Origin: Pseudomonadota bacterium
GTDB taxonomy: Bacteria; Pseudomonadota; Alphaproteobacteria; Sphingomonadales; Sphingomonadaceae
Length of the DNA stretch: 9,360 nucleotides
NCBI GenBank assembly: GCA_023427285.1
Contig: JAEZBH010000268.1
Coordinates: forward strand, 1-9,360
Reading direction: 5' to 3'
A program made the translations under genes and the position numbers. Below the pieces are notes generated by a model. It saw only the letters and a program-made list of their open reading frames with translations, did not search any database and was not told the DNA's origin. Shown here piece by piece: positions 1 through 6,920 of the stretch. How positions within the stretch are numbered: position 1 is the stretch's first letter; each line of letters opens with the position of its first letter.

Positions 1-1379
1 CCATGCAGTCGCGCCCGACTTTTGAGGCTGCCGACATCGAGGCGGCAATCAGCCGGGGTATGGTGGTCTCCAGCGATCCGACCCAGTATGTGACCGGCTA
101 TTCCGGCAGTCACGGCGACTGTCGTCCCTTGCCTCCGGGCGGAGATATGGGTGCTACCTACGAGCAGTCCTGCAACACGGGTGTGCGGGTCGAGGAGAGC
201 GAGCGGGCCTGCCCGATCACGCTGCACCATGAGTTCCAGACCCGCTATCGATACGAGTGCAGCCTTGATCCCGTGCCCAATCAGACCGACGCCTGCCCGC
301 TGTTCAGCGATGTGCAATGCTCGCTCGTCGGCAGCCGGGAGGGTATTTGTATGGTCGAGGGGCGTTACGGTTGCGTCGAGCCGGGGGCCGATATCCTGCT
401 TCTCGAGTGTGAGCAGACGGTTCCCGGGGCAAGACTTCTGTCCAGCACGAGCGTCTATCAGGGGTCAACGCGTGATGAGAGCGCCTGTGCAGGTCTGACA
501 GTCGACGGCGGCTGCGCTGCTCCTACCGAGGTCTGCACGGACAGCGCGCCGCAGACACGCGAGATCGAAGGAGTTGCAATTACGCAGGACTGCTGGGGCT
601 GGGTGCGCACCTATGCGTGCGCCGCCTTCACGCCCGACAGCGATTGTGCGCAATTGGAAGGTTTGGGCTGTACATACAAACGAGAGGCGTGCCTGTCGGA
701 AGACGAGCCCTGCTCGATGTGGGAGCGGGTGTACGCTTGTCCGATCCCGGATGCGCCGCAGCAGGTAACGCAATATATCTGCGATGCGGATGTGCTGTGC
801 ATGGACGGTCACTGCGAGACCATCACGCGCGAGGCGAACGATGAGTTCAAGGACGCCGCGGTTGCCTTGAATGCCATGCGCCAGGTCTCAAAGGAGTTCG
901 ACCCTGACACGCTGACGGTTTTCGGTGGAAGGCGCCTGACCTGCGCCAAGACCATCTTCGGATTGACCAATTGCTGCGTGCCGCGAGGCTTTCCCTTGCT
1001 CGGCGGGTGCGATGCAGAGGACCGACAGCTCAAGGAACGCCGCGAGGCGGGGGTCTGCCATTATGTCGGCACTTGGTGCAGTGCCAAAACCCTCGGGGTC
1101 TGCACCAAAAAACGCGAGGCGCATTGCTGTTTCGAGAGCAAGCTCAGTCGGATCCTCTATGTCGAGGGACGCGCGCAATTGGGTCTTGCCTGGGCTCCGC
1201 CTGAAGACGAGGCCTGTACCGGCCTGACCATTGATCAGTTTGCCCAGCTTGATCTTTCGCAGATGGATTTCAGCGAAGTCTATGCCGAATTCACCGAGGC
1301 GGCGCGCCTGCCGGACTCGCTCGCCCTCATCGAGGAGATGAAGCAACGGATCAGCGAGTACTATGGAGGCGAGCAATGA
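1..1379 (+). CDS. traN: TraN, mating-pair stabilisation outer-membrane protein (5' partial)
   Basis: TraN is the outer-membrane adhesin of F-type conjugation systems and stabilises the donor-recipient mating pair. The visible 458 residues contain the family-type stretch YEQSCNTGVRVEESERACP (about residues 53-71). The fragment holds 32 cysteines, which is typical of this disulfide-rich exported family. Several cysteine modules share an R-x-Y-x-C ending (RYRYEC, GRYGC-like, WVRTYAC, WERVYAC), suggesting tandem repeats in the first 250 residues. The conserved C-terminal half has two CC pairs (TNCCVP and HCCFES). The first ATG in the window (position 3) is not a convincing start: no signal peptide follows it, and the protein is short against F TraN (about 600 residues), so the gene almost certainly begins upstream. 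The stop TGA overlaps the traF start by 4 bp. Followed by traF, traH and traG, the identification is secure. Confidence 0.9.
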   Translation, partial: MQSRPTFEAADIEAAISRGMVVSSDPTQYVTGYSGSHGDCRPLPPGGDMGATYEQSCNTGVRVEESERACPITLHHEFQTRYRYECSLDPVPNQTDACPLFSDVQCSLVGSREGICMVEGRYGCVEPGADILLLECEQTVPGARLLSSTSVYQGSTRDESACAGLTVDGGCAAPTEVCTDSAPQTREIEGVAITQDCWGWVRTYACAAFTPDSDCAQLEGLGCTYKREACLSEDEPCSMWERVYACPIPDAPQQVTQYICDADVLCMDGHCETITREANDEFKDAAVALNAMRQVSKEFDPDTLTVFGGRRLTCAKTIFGLTNCCVPRGFPLLGGCDAEDRQLKERREAGVCHYVGTWCSAKTLGVCTKKREAHCCFESKLSRILYVEGRAQLGLAWAPPEDEACTGLTIDQFAQLDLSQMDFSEVYAEFTEAARLPDSLALIEEMKQRISEYYGGEQ

Positions 1380-2212
1380 CGCGTGGTGTCATTTCTTTGA
1401 GGACAGCGCTCAGGCAGAAACTGCGACGCGCGATCGGGCTTGCTGCACTGAGTGCGGACCTGATGTTTCCGCTCGTTGTCCGTGCCGGAGAGCAGGCGGA
1501 CCAGCTCTACTGTGCCGAGCGTCAGCTTGGTTACTGGTTCTACTGCACCCGGCCGCAGGCAGGAGAGGAAGTGTCGCCGTCGGCGCCCGTTGCCCCTGCC
1601 GCGCCATCTTATCAGGAGCGGTTGGCTCGCATCACGGATCAGGTGCGCGAACTCAAGGCGCGGGCGATCCTGGAGCCCACGCCGGAGCATGTCGAGGCTT
1701 ACATCGCCTTCCAGCGTGAGCAGCTGGATCGCTCCGGCCTCTTCACCGACATGTGGCAACGGCTGCTCTGGCAAAAGCCTGAACTGGACTACACCTTGCA
1801 GCGCCCGGTCTCGACCATGGGCAAGCAGGCCTGGCTGGATGAGCGGCGCACGGCAAAGGATGTTGCCATGACAGAGCTGCCGGAGCGCTACGGCATTTTC
1901 TATTTCTATGCCTCGACCTGTCCCTCCTGCCGACTGATGACGCCGACCCTCAAGTACATTGCCGCAAAGTACGGGCTCTATATCCAGGCGGTCTCGGTCG
2001 ACGGCGGTCCAAATCCGGATTTTCCGGGAGCGGTGGTGGACCAGGGGCAGGGTGCGCGCATGGGGCTGACGTCAAAGACGGTGCCGGCCTTGGTGCTGTT
2101 TGACACGCAAACCAAGACACCGGTGCCGATCGGGCACGGCCTGCTCTCGGCCGATGAGATCATGGAACGGGTTCTCATGCTGACCCAGCGACCGCCGGGC
2201 ACGGACTATTGA
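1376..2212 (+). CDS. traF: TraF, periplasmic thioredoxin-fold conjugation protein with CPSC motif
   Basis: TraF belongs to the F-type pilus assembly group and acts in the periplasm. The 278-residue product starts with a basic N-region and a hydrophobic stretch, with probable signal cleavage near VRA|GE (about residue 37). The TraF-typical segment CAERQLGYWFYC follows at about 46-57. A thioredoxin-like domain occupies the C-terminal half: C182-P-S-C185 after the strand IFYFYAST, and a cis-proline-like loop TVP at 235-237. In the F plasmid, TraF lacks CXXC and TrbB supplies the thiol-disulfide activity. Here the motif is intact and no trbB is visible between traN and traG, so TraF may itself be the oxidoreductase or isomerase for TraN and TraH (inference). 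The ATG lies in the ATGA overlap with the traN stop. GGAGG at 1365-1369 sits 6 nt upstream of it, which supports this start and translational coupling. Confidence 0.93.
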   Translation: MTRGVISLRTALRQKLRRAIGLAALSADLMFPLVVRAGEQADQLYCAERQLGYWFYCTRPQAGEEVSPSAPVAPAAPSYQERLARITDQVRELKARAILEPTPEHVEAYIAFQREQLDRSGLFTDMWQRLLWQKPELDYTLQRPVSTMGKQAWLDERRTAKDVAMTELPERYGIFYFYASTCPSCRLMTPTLKYIAAKYGLYIQAVSVDGGPNPDFPGAVVDQGQGARMGLTSKTVPALVLFDTQTKTPVPIGHGLLSADEIMERVLMLTQRPPGTDY

Positions 2213-2222
2213 GGAGGGGAAA

Positions 2223-3677
2223 ATGAGGACTGGACGCCGTCCCGTCGTTGCCATTGCGCGTCGCTTTGCACTCCTTGCCTGCGCTCATCTGGCACTGCTG
2301 CCCACGGGCACACAAGCCGATGTCGCCTCAAGTATGGCGCAGGCCTTTGAGGAGATGGGCGCGGCGGCCAATGTCACCGGGCCCTCCGCCTTTCAGGGCC
2401 AGTCCGCCGGCTACTACAGTCTGGGCAATGTCTGGGTCCGCATGCCCCAGAAAACCACCACTGTTGCAAACCTGCAGTTGCCGAACGCCCGGGCCGGGTG
2501 CGGCGGCATTGACCTGTTCACTGGGTCTTTCAGCTTCGTCAACAGCGGCGAGATCGTCGCTCTGATGAAAGCGGTCGCCAACAACGCCGCAGGGTTCGCC
2601 TTCAAGATCGCAATCGACACCATCTGTCCCGAATGCGGCCATGTGCTTGAGAGCATGCGTCAGGCCGCGCAGCTGATGAACAATTTCAATATCAACTCCT
2701 GCGAGGCGGCCCAGGGCCTGGTCGGGGCCGTCTGGCCGCAAAGCGATCTGGCGGACAAGGCGTTTTGCGAGAGCATCGGCAATTCCTCTGGCCTCTTCAC
2801 CGATTATGCGGCGGCCAAGCACGGTTGCGGCTCCAAGGGCGAGCGCGCCGCAACGGTTGCCGCCGCCGATCCGCTGACCTCGGACGTCAACCCGGCGCTG
2901 CCGCGCAACTTCACCTGGGAAATCCTTAAAAAGACTGACTACTTCAAGACGGGCGTCTCATACGACTATCAGATGATGGAATACGTCATGAGCCTGGTCG
3001 GCACCATCATCTACCAGCCGCCGGGCGATGCGTCGCCCGGGGCGTATAGCCCGGTCCTGGGGGATGCTTCGGGCCGGCTGGCAACGGCCTTGCTCGATGG
3101 GGCGGGCGCACCGGCGGTCCAGTACTACAAATGCGACGAGCATGAGAAGTGTCTGAACCCGACGCTCACAGCGCTCAGCCTCCAGCCCCAGGAGGCCTTG
3201 CGGGCGAAGGTGCGCGCCATGATCGATGCGATGGCAGCCAAGGCGCGGTCGTCTACGCCGTTGACCGAGGCAGAAAAGGGCCTGCTCCAGGTGGCGACGA
3301 TCCCGCTCTACAAGGTGTTGGTGGTGCAGGCGGCATACGGGCGCGGGCTGAACATCGATGATCGCGACACTTTGGCCGAGATCACGGCGATTGACCTGCT
3401 GTTTGCCCAGCTCGACCACTTCTTCTCGATCATCTCGCGCTCGAAGGCCAATTTTATAGCCTCGGATGAGGCCAAACTGGAGGTCTGGACGGAGCTCATC
3501 GGTCGGTCGCAAGCGGCACTCGCCAACCGGCAGCGGGAAGTTCACTCCAAGGTCTCGGTCGTCATGGAGATCATCCAGCGCACGGCGTTTTTGGAGTCCA
3601 TGCTGGCGGCCCAGATGGCCGCGCCCATGGCGGCCTCGCTTGACTGGTCGCGCTCGATTTCGGCCAGTCGGCTGTAA
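2223..3677 (+). CDS. traH: TraH, F-type pilus assembly / mating-pair formation protein
   Basis: TraH is an exported component of the F-type system needed for pilus extension. The 484-residue protein begins with an arginine-rich N-region and hydrophobic core, with probable cleavage at TQA|D (32/33). The mature start is family-typical: an ADVASSM segment, then QGQSAGYYSLGN, AGCGGIDLFTGSFSF and INSCEAAQGLVGAVWP. The C-terminal third carries LTEAEKGLLQVATIPLYKVL and a helical, probably coiled-coil region, as expected for TraH. Cysteines include a C135-P-E-C138 pair, NSC, AFC, HGC and a KCDEHEKC pair, so the protein probably contains disulfides that the upstream TraF could handle. The ATG is 10 bp after the traF stop, with GGAGGGG at 2213-2219 giving a strong ribosome binding site. 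Length is close to F TraH (about 460). Confidence 0.95.
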   Translation: MRTGRRPVVAIARRFALLACAHLALLPTGTQADVASSMAQAFEEMGAAANVTGPSAFQGQSAGYYSLGNVWVRMPQKTTTVANLQLPNARAGCGGIDLFTGSFSFVNSGEIVALMKAVANNAAGFAFKIAIDTICPECGHVLESMRQAAQLMNNFNINSCEAAQGLVGAVWPQSDLADKAFCESIGNSSGLFTDYAAAKHGCGSKGERAATVAAADPLTSDVNPALPRNFTWEILKKTDYFKTGVSYDYQMMEYVMSLVGTIIYQPPGDASPGAYSPVLGDASGRLATALLDGAGAPAVQYYKCDEHEKCLNPTLTALSLQPQEALRAKVRAMIDAMAAKARSSTPLTEAEKGLLQVATIPLYKVLVVQAAYGRGLNIDDRDTLAEITAIDLLFAQLDHFFSIISRSKANFIASDEAKLEVWTELIGRSQAALANRQREVHSKVSVVMEIIQRTAFLESMLAAQMAAPMAASLDWSRSISASRL

Positions 3678-3689
3678 AGGGCAAAGGCC

Positions 3690-6482
3690 ATGGCAACGGT
3701 CGAGGTTTTCACCATCGGCGGGGGCGAATATCTCGTCAACGTGTTCCAGGCGGTGGCGAGCTGGACTGGATCGGGTGGCTATGGCTCGCTTCTTCAGGTC
3801 ATCATGGTCATTGCCCTTGGCCTGATGATGCTGACGTTGGCGCTCAGCCAGGACTGGCGCGGCTGGATGCGGGATTTCATGGTCGTGCTGCTGATCTATT
3901 CAGCGCAGATGGTCCCCAGGATGACCGTTCATGTGACCGACCGGATCAATCCGTCGCTGGCTCCGGCCCAGGTTGCCAATGTGCCTCTGGGGCTGGCGGC
4001 AGTGGCCGGATTTTCCAGTCAGGTCGGAGATTATCTGGTGCGTGCGGCTGAAGTCGTCTTTGGTCTGCCCGATGACCTTAATTACAGCCAGAGCGGCATG
4101 ATCTATGGCGTGCGCCTGCTGCAGGCGACCCAGGAGCTGCGCCTCCAGGATGCCGAGTTTGCGGCGAACCTCGACGAGCACTTCCGGGTCTGTGTTTTTT
4201 ACGACATCGCACTTGGGCAATACTCGATGTACGACCTGTCCCGTGCGGACGATATCTGGGCCTTTATCGGACCCGGTGCGCCCGGGCGGGCCCAGCGCTG
4301 GTTGAGCCGAACCGCATCGGGCGTCGAGACGACTATCGTTTCCTGTCAGGAGGCTTATGCAGCGCTTGATGCCCAGTGGGTCAACGGCAGCAATGGCATA
4401 TTGGACAGGCTTGGTGAGATTTTTGGGCGTTCGCTGTATCCCAAGGCGACGACGAGCGTTGCCAAGGCAAAGCTGTTCTCGGAGCTGCCGGGGGCCTACA
4501 GCTATCTGACCAGTACGTCGAAGGCGGCTGCCGACGTGATGAAGCAGTCGGTGCTGATGAACGCCATGAGCCAGTCGATGCACACCATGGCAGGGACCTC
4601 GGGGGCGGCAGCAATCGACGTTTATGCGGCAACCCGCGCCAGCCTCCAGACCCAGAATGCCTACCGGGCGATCAGCCATGCGGCGATGAAATGGGTTCCG
4701 ATCCTCCAGATTGTTTTAACAGTTGTCTTTTATGCGCTGTTCCCGGTTCTGTTCCCGCTGTTCCTGATGCCCCGCACCGGACCCCTGGTCTTGCGCGGTT
4801 ATCTGACGGGGTTCTTTTATCTGGCCGCCTGGGGCCCGCTCTATGTCATCCTCCATATGATCCTGATGTTCAAGGCGGGGACCGATACCACAGCAGCGGG
4901 TGTTGCGGGCAGCGGCGGGCTGACCATGGCATCAAGCGCTGGGATTTCCGGCGTTATGGACGATATCGGGGTGCTTGCCGGTTATCTGGTGGCCAGCATT
5001 CCTTTCATCGCCGCTGGCATGGCGCGGGGCGCCATGGCAATCGGCGGCCATGCCCACGCCTTCCTCGCGCCCAGTCAGGAAGCCGCGGCCGAGGCGTCGC
5101 GGGAGGCGACGACCGGCAACATCAGCCTAGGAACCACGAATTTTGACACCCACGCCTACAACAGCTTTCAGGGTAACCGGTGGGCGGTCGCGGGCGAGTT
5201 CAGCGGCGGCAATCCTTCCTTTGGCTGGCGTCAGGCGGATGGCTCGGTGCTGACCCAACACGGCGCGACTGAGGTCATGGACGTGGCACGTTCCAACCTG
5301 CCCGTATCACCATCTCTCACACAGGCCATCGGCTCTGAGTATGGCCGGGCGTCGTCGCTCGCGCGTTCCCGCGGCGAGCAAATTAGCGAGACGGCGGGCG
5401 AGCGCTTCAGTCAGGCGGTGCAGCAGTTCCGGGACTTTCGCACTCAGTTCAGCCGCGGCGAAACGACGGAGAACAGCTATGGGGTGCGAGATCAGGACAG
5501 CATCAGCCGCTCCTTCTCCACCATCAAACAGGCGGCCGAGACAATGTCAGCACGTTTCGGCCTTTCCGTGCAAGCCGCTGAAGAGGCTGCAACCAGATAT
5601 TATTGGACTGGGCAGTCAGGAGCTGCCGGGCGCCTTGGGGCAAATGGCGGGGTATTCAGTGGTAACTTCGGCTTATCATCAACGATTGGGTATCAAAGAA
5701 ACCGTTCAGAGACAGAGCGTGTCAGTTCTGATGCCCAAGCTGAAAAGATGGAGCAGTTTCTCAAGAATTTTGCAGAAGATAATCGTTGGGCAGAACAGCG
5801 GGAGGCCTTCAAGAACGCCTCGGTCCAAACTTCCGATGGAGAGTTGCGGACACTGGCATCAGCGCTGACCGCGAATTTTGAGCAAGGGCGGAGCCTGGCG
5901 CATGAAGCGCGCACCTATTATGATCAGGCTGATCGGTTTGAGGAAAGCCAGCGACTTTACAGCCGCGGCGGGGCGGAGGTCTCGAACAATGTTAGCCAGG
6001 CGCTGCTCGAGTTTGCCATTACAGAGCGTGAGCGCACTCCAGAGATGTTCGAGAACTTTGATCCTCGTAGCGGTGCCGCCTGGAATGTACAGGGCGGATT
6101 GGTTGCTGCCGAACGAGCCCTGATGGTTGAGAAGTTCATGCAGAACTTTGAGGCCCAGATCAAAGCAGATGCGCAAGCCAGCCAAGCCCCGTCTGCAATA
6201 GGAATTGAGGGCCCGCGGTCTGTCACTCAGGCAAGGTTACGCCATGACTTTGAGCAGGCGTCGCTGAGAGTTGATGACCGTGAGCCTGGCGACGGCCCGG
6301 CAATGTCGGCAGACGAGATCACAGACGCTTTTCGAGAGCGCGCAGAAGGTCTGGATGCCGGAGTGGCCTATGTCAGACCGCGCGTAAATCATGGAGAAGC
6401 GAGGGCAGATGGTGTGACCAGCCGTGTTGGTCGTAATCCTGCCGATGTTTTGCGACGAGCTCATAAGGATGCGCAGGAGTAG
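3690..6482 (+). CDS. traG: TraG, inner-membrane mating-pair stabilisation / entry-exclusion recognition protein
   Basis: TraG of F-type systems sits in the inner membrane. Its N-terminal part is needed for pilus assembly and its C-terminal part for mating-pair stabilisation and for sensing the recipient's exclusion protein. The 930 residues match F TraG in length (938). The N-terminus has the family GGGEYLVNVFQAVA segment. Helices are predicted at about 34-52, 61-75, 335-360, 369-394 and 427-446. A GN-rich segment (GNISLGTTNFD, then a QADGSV-type repeat) follows the membrane part, as is usual in the family. The remaining region is hydrophilic and helical. From about 5600 (residue about 635) base composition falls: by hand count, G+C is 44/60 at 5341-5400 but 26/60 at 5641-5700. 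The reading frame stays open, so this is a composition step and not a break. The start follows traH by 12 bp, with AAGG-type sites upstream. The TAG stop directly abuts the next gene's stop on the other strand. Confidence 0.94.
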   Translation: MATVEVFTIGGGEYLVNVFQAVASWTGSGGYGSLLQVIMVIALGLMMLTLALSQDWRGWMRDFMVVLLIYSAQMVPRMTVHVTDRINPSLAPAQVANVPLGLAAVAGFSSQVGDYLVRAAEVVFGLPDDLNYSQSGMIYGVRLLQATQELRLQDAEFAANLDEHFRVCVFYDIALGQYSMYDLSRADDIWAFIGPGAPGRAQRWLSRTASGVETTIVSCQEAYAALDAQWVNGSNGILDRLGEIFGRSLYPKATTSVAKAKLFSELPGAYSYLTSTSKAAADVMKQSVLMNAMSQSMHTMAGTSGAAAIDVYAATRASLQTQNAYRAISHAAMKWVPILQIVLTVVFYALFPVLFPLFLMPRTGPLVLRGYLTGFFYLAAWGPLYVILHMILMFKAGTDTTAAGVAGSGGLTMASSAGISGVMDDIGVLAGYLVASIPFIAAGMARGAMAIGGHAHAFLAPSQEAAAEASREATTGNISLGTTNFDTHAYNSFQGNRWAVAGEFSGGNPSFGWRQADGSVLTQHGATEVMDVARSNLPVSPSLTQAIGSEYGRASSLARSRGEQISETAGERFSQAVQQFRDFRTQFSRGETTENSYGVRDQDSISRSFSTIKQAAETMSARFGLSVQAAEEAATRYYWTGQSGAAGRLGANGGVFSGNFGLSSTIGYQRNRSETERVSSDAQAEKMEQFLKNFAEDNRWAEQREAFKNASVQTSDGELRTLASALTANFEQGRSLAHEARTYYDQADRFEESQRLYSRGGAEVSNNVSQALLEFAITERERTPEMFENFDPRSGAAWNVQGGLVAAERALMVEKFMQNFEAQIKADAQASQAPSAIGIEGPRSVTQARLRHDFEQASLRVDDREPGDGPAMSADEITDAFRERAEGLDAGVAYVRPRVNHGEARADGVTSRVGRNPADVLRRAHKDAQE

Positions 6483-6686
6483 TTAATCTCCCATGATGAA
6501 ATAACGGAAAATATTGAACGCAACAGCGCTGCCTATGGCAAAAAGAGTAATAAGTTTAAGGCTGGCAGGGCGATCTGGTTGGACTTCAGCATCCTCATCC
6601 TCCGGTAGCCGGACGCCATTTAAGGCACGCCACACTGGGTCTTCCATCTGGAACTGCTCTTCGCTTGAATGATTATCATCCCGCAT
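6483..6686 (-). CDS. Small tail-anchored membrane protein, unknown function, in the traS/eex position
   Basis: I do not recognise this 67-residue product. It has a hydrophilic, strongly acidic N-terminal part (residues 1-40, with a DPVWRALNG segment and a DEDAE run). One membrane helix follows at about 43-64 (LKLITLFAIGSAVAFNIFRYFI), ending two to three residues before the C-terminus: a tail-anchored, probably N-in topology. The start is ATG at 6684-6686, with AGGAG (6694-6698) 7 nt upstream and a sigma70-like promoter just before that. A longer in-frame form from TTG at 6749 would begin upstream of the promoter and is unlikely. The gene converges on traG with no spacer between stop codons. 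F-like elements often encode entry exclusion right after traG, so an exclusion role is possible, but neither the size nor the orientation matches TraS or Eex. It may instead belong to the accessory block. Confidence 0.72.
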   Translation of the reverse strand: MRDDNHSSEEQFQMEDPVWRALNGVRLPEDEDAEVQPDRPASLKLITLFAIGSAVAFNIFRYFIMGD

Positions 6687-6693
6687 GGCGGCG

Positions 6694-6698
6694 CTCCT
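6694..6698 (-). promoter_or_regulatory. Ribosome binding site of the small membrane protein
   Basis: On the minus strand AGGAG lies 7 nt before the ATG at 6686. It decides the start in favour of the 67-residue form over the upstream TTG. Confidence 0.75.
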
Positions 6699-6716
6699 GC
6701 CGAGGACGGCGGGTGC

Positions 6717-6745
6717 ACTATAGGCCCAAATTAGCTTTTGTTCAA
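6717..6745 (-). promoter_or_regulatory. Sigma70-like promoter of the small membrane protein gene
   Basis: On the minus strand a -35 box TTGAAC (6740-6745) and a -10 box TATAGT (6717-6722) are separated by exactly 17 nt, with an AT-rich spacer start. Each box differs from consensus by one or two bases. Transcription would start near 6710, giving a leader of about 24 nt that contains the AGGAG site. The fit of promoter, ribosome binding site and ATG supports a real, independently expressed gene. Confidence 0.7.
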
Positions 6746-6894
6746 TCAAGGGTCGGGCGTGCCGAACCGCAACCAGCCATGAAATCTCCCGTTCCTCGGT
6801 CTTTGATTGTACTTGATGCGGGCTTTCGGGTGATCAGCCGATGTCTGCCCCACGGAATATTTTCCGGTGCCAGTTTGAAATACAAGCGTCCTGC
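6746..6894. other. Non-coding spacer between the small gene's promoter and the luxR 3' end
   Basis: I see no credible gene here. An imperfect hairpin lies at 6851-6869 (CACGGAA, loop TATT, TTCCGGTG with one bulged G). No run of T follows it on either strand, so it is not a convincing intrinsic terminator for luxR. No insertion-sequence ends or recombination sites were recognised. Confidence 0.5.
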
Positions 6895-6908
6895 AGTGTG
6901 GCCACACT
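6895..6908. repeat. Perfect 14-bp palindrome AGTGTGGCCACACT
   Basis: The sequence reads the same on both strands over 14 bases and does not extend further. It begins 12 nt past the luxR stop codon. It could be an operator for a dimeric DNA-binding protein. It is a poor terminator, because a folded stem would have only five pairs and no T tract follows. Confidence 0.5.
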
Positions 6909-6920
6909 ATGTGCTTCGGC

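Noticed and set aside
3..5. ATG at the window edge as the true traN start
   Set aside because: No signal peptide follows, the family is longer, and the frame is open to the edge. The gene very probably starts upstream.
888..1376. 162-codon minus-strand reading frame inside traN
   Set aside because: Antisense shadow of a conserved cysteine-rich coding region in GC-rich DNA. No ribosome binding site or family features were seen.
2223..2320. LLAC at TraH residues 17-20 as a lipoprotein lipobox
   Set aside because: It falls in the signal-peptide core and a better TQA cleavage site with the usual TraH mature start follows.
6600..6612. TCCGG-TAG-CCGGA hairpin as a terminator for the tra operon
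   Set aside because: Short stem, no T tract, and it lies inside the coding region of the opposing gene.
6687..6749. In-frame TTG extension of the small membrane protein to 88 residues
   Set aside because: It would start upstream of the promoter boxes and lacks a ribosome binding site, whereas the ATG at 6686 has both in place.
6746..6920. Insertion-sequence end or attachment site at the tra/cargo junction
   Set aside because: I found no terminal inverted repeats, target-site duplication or integrase/transposase remnant.
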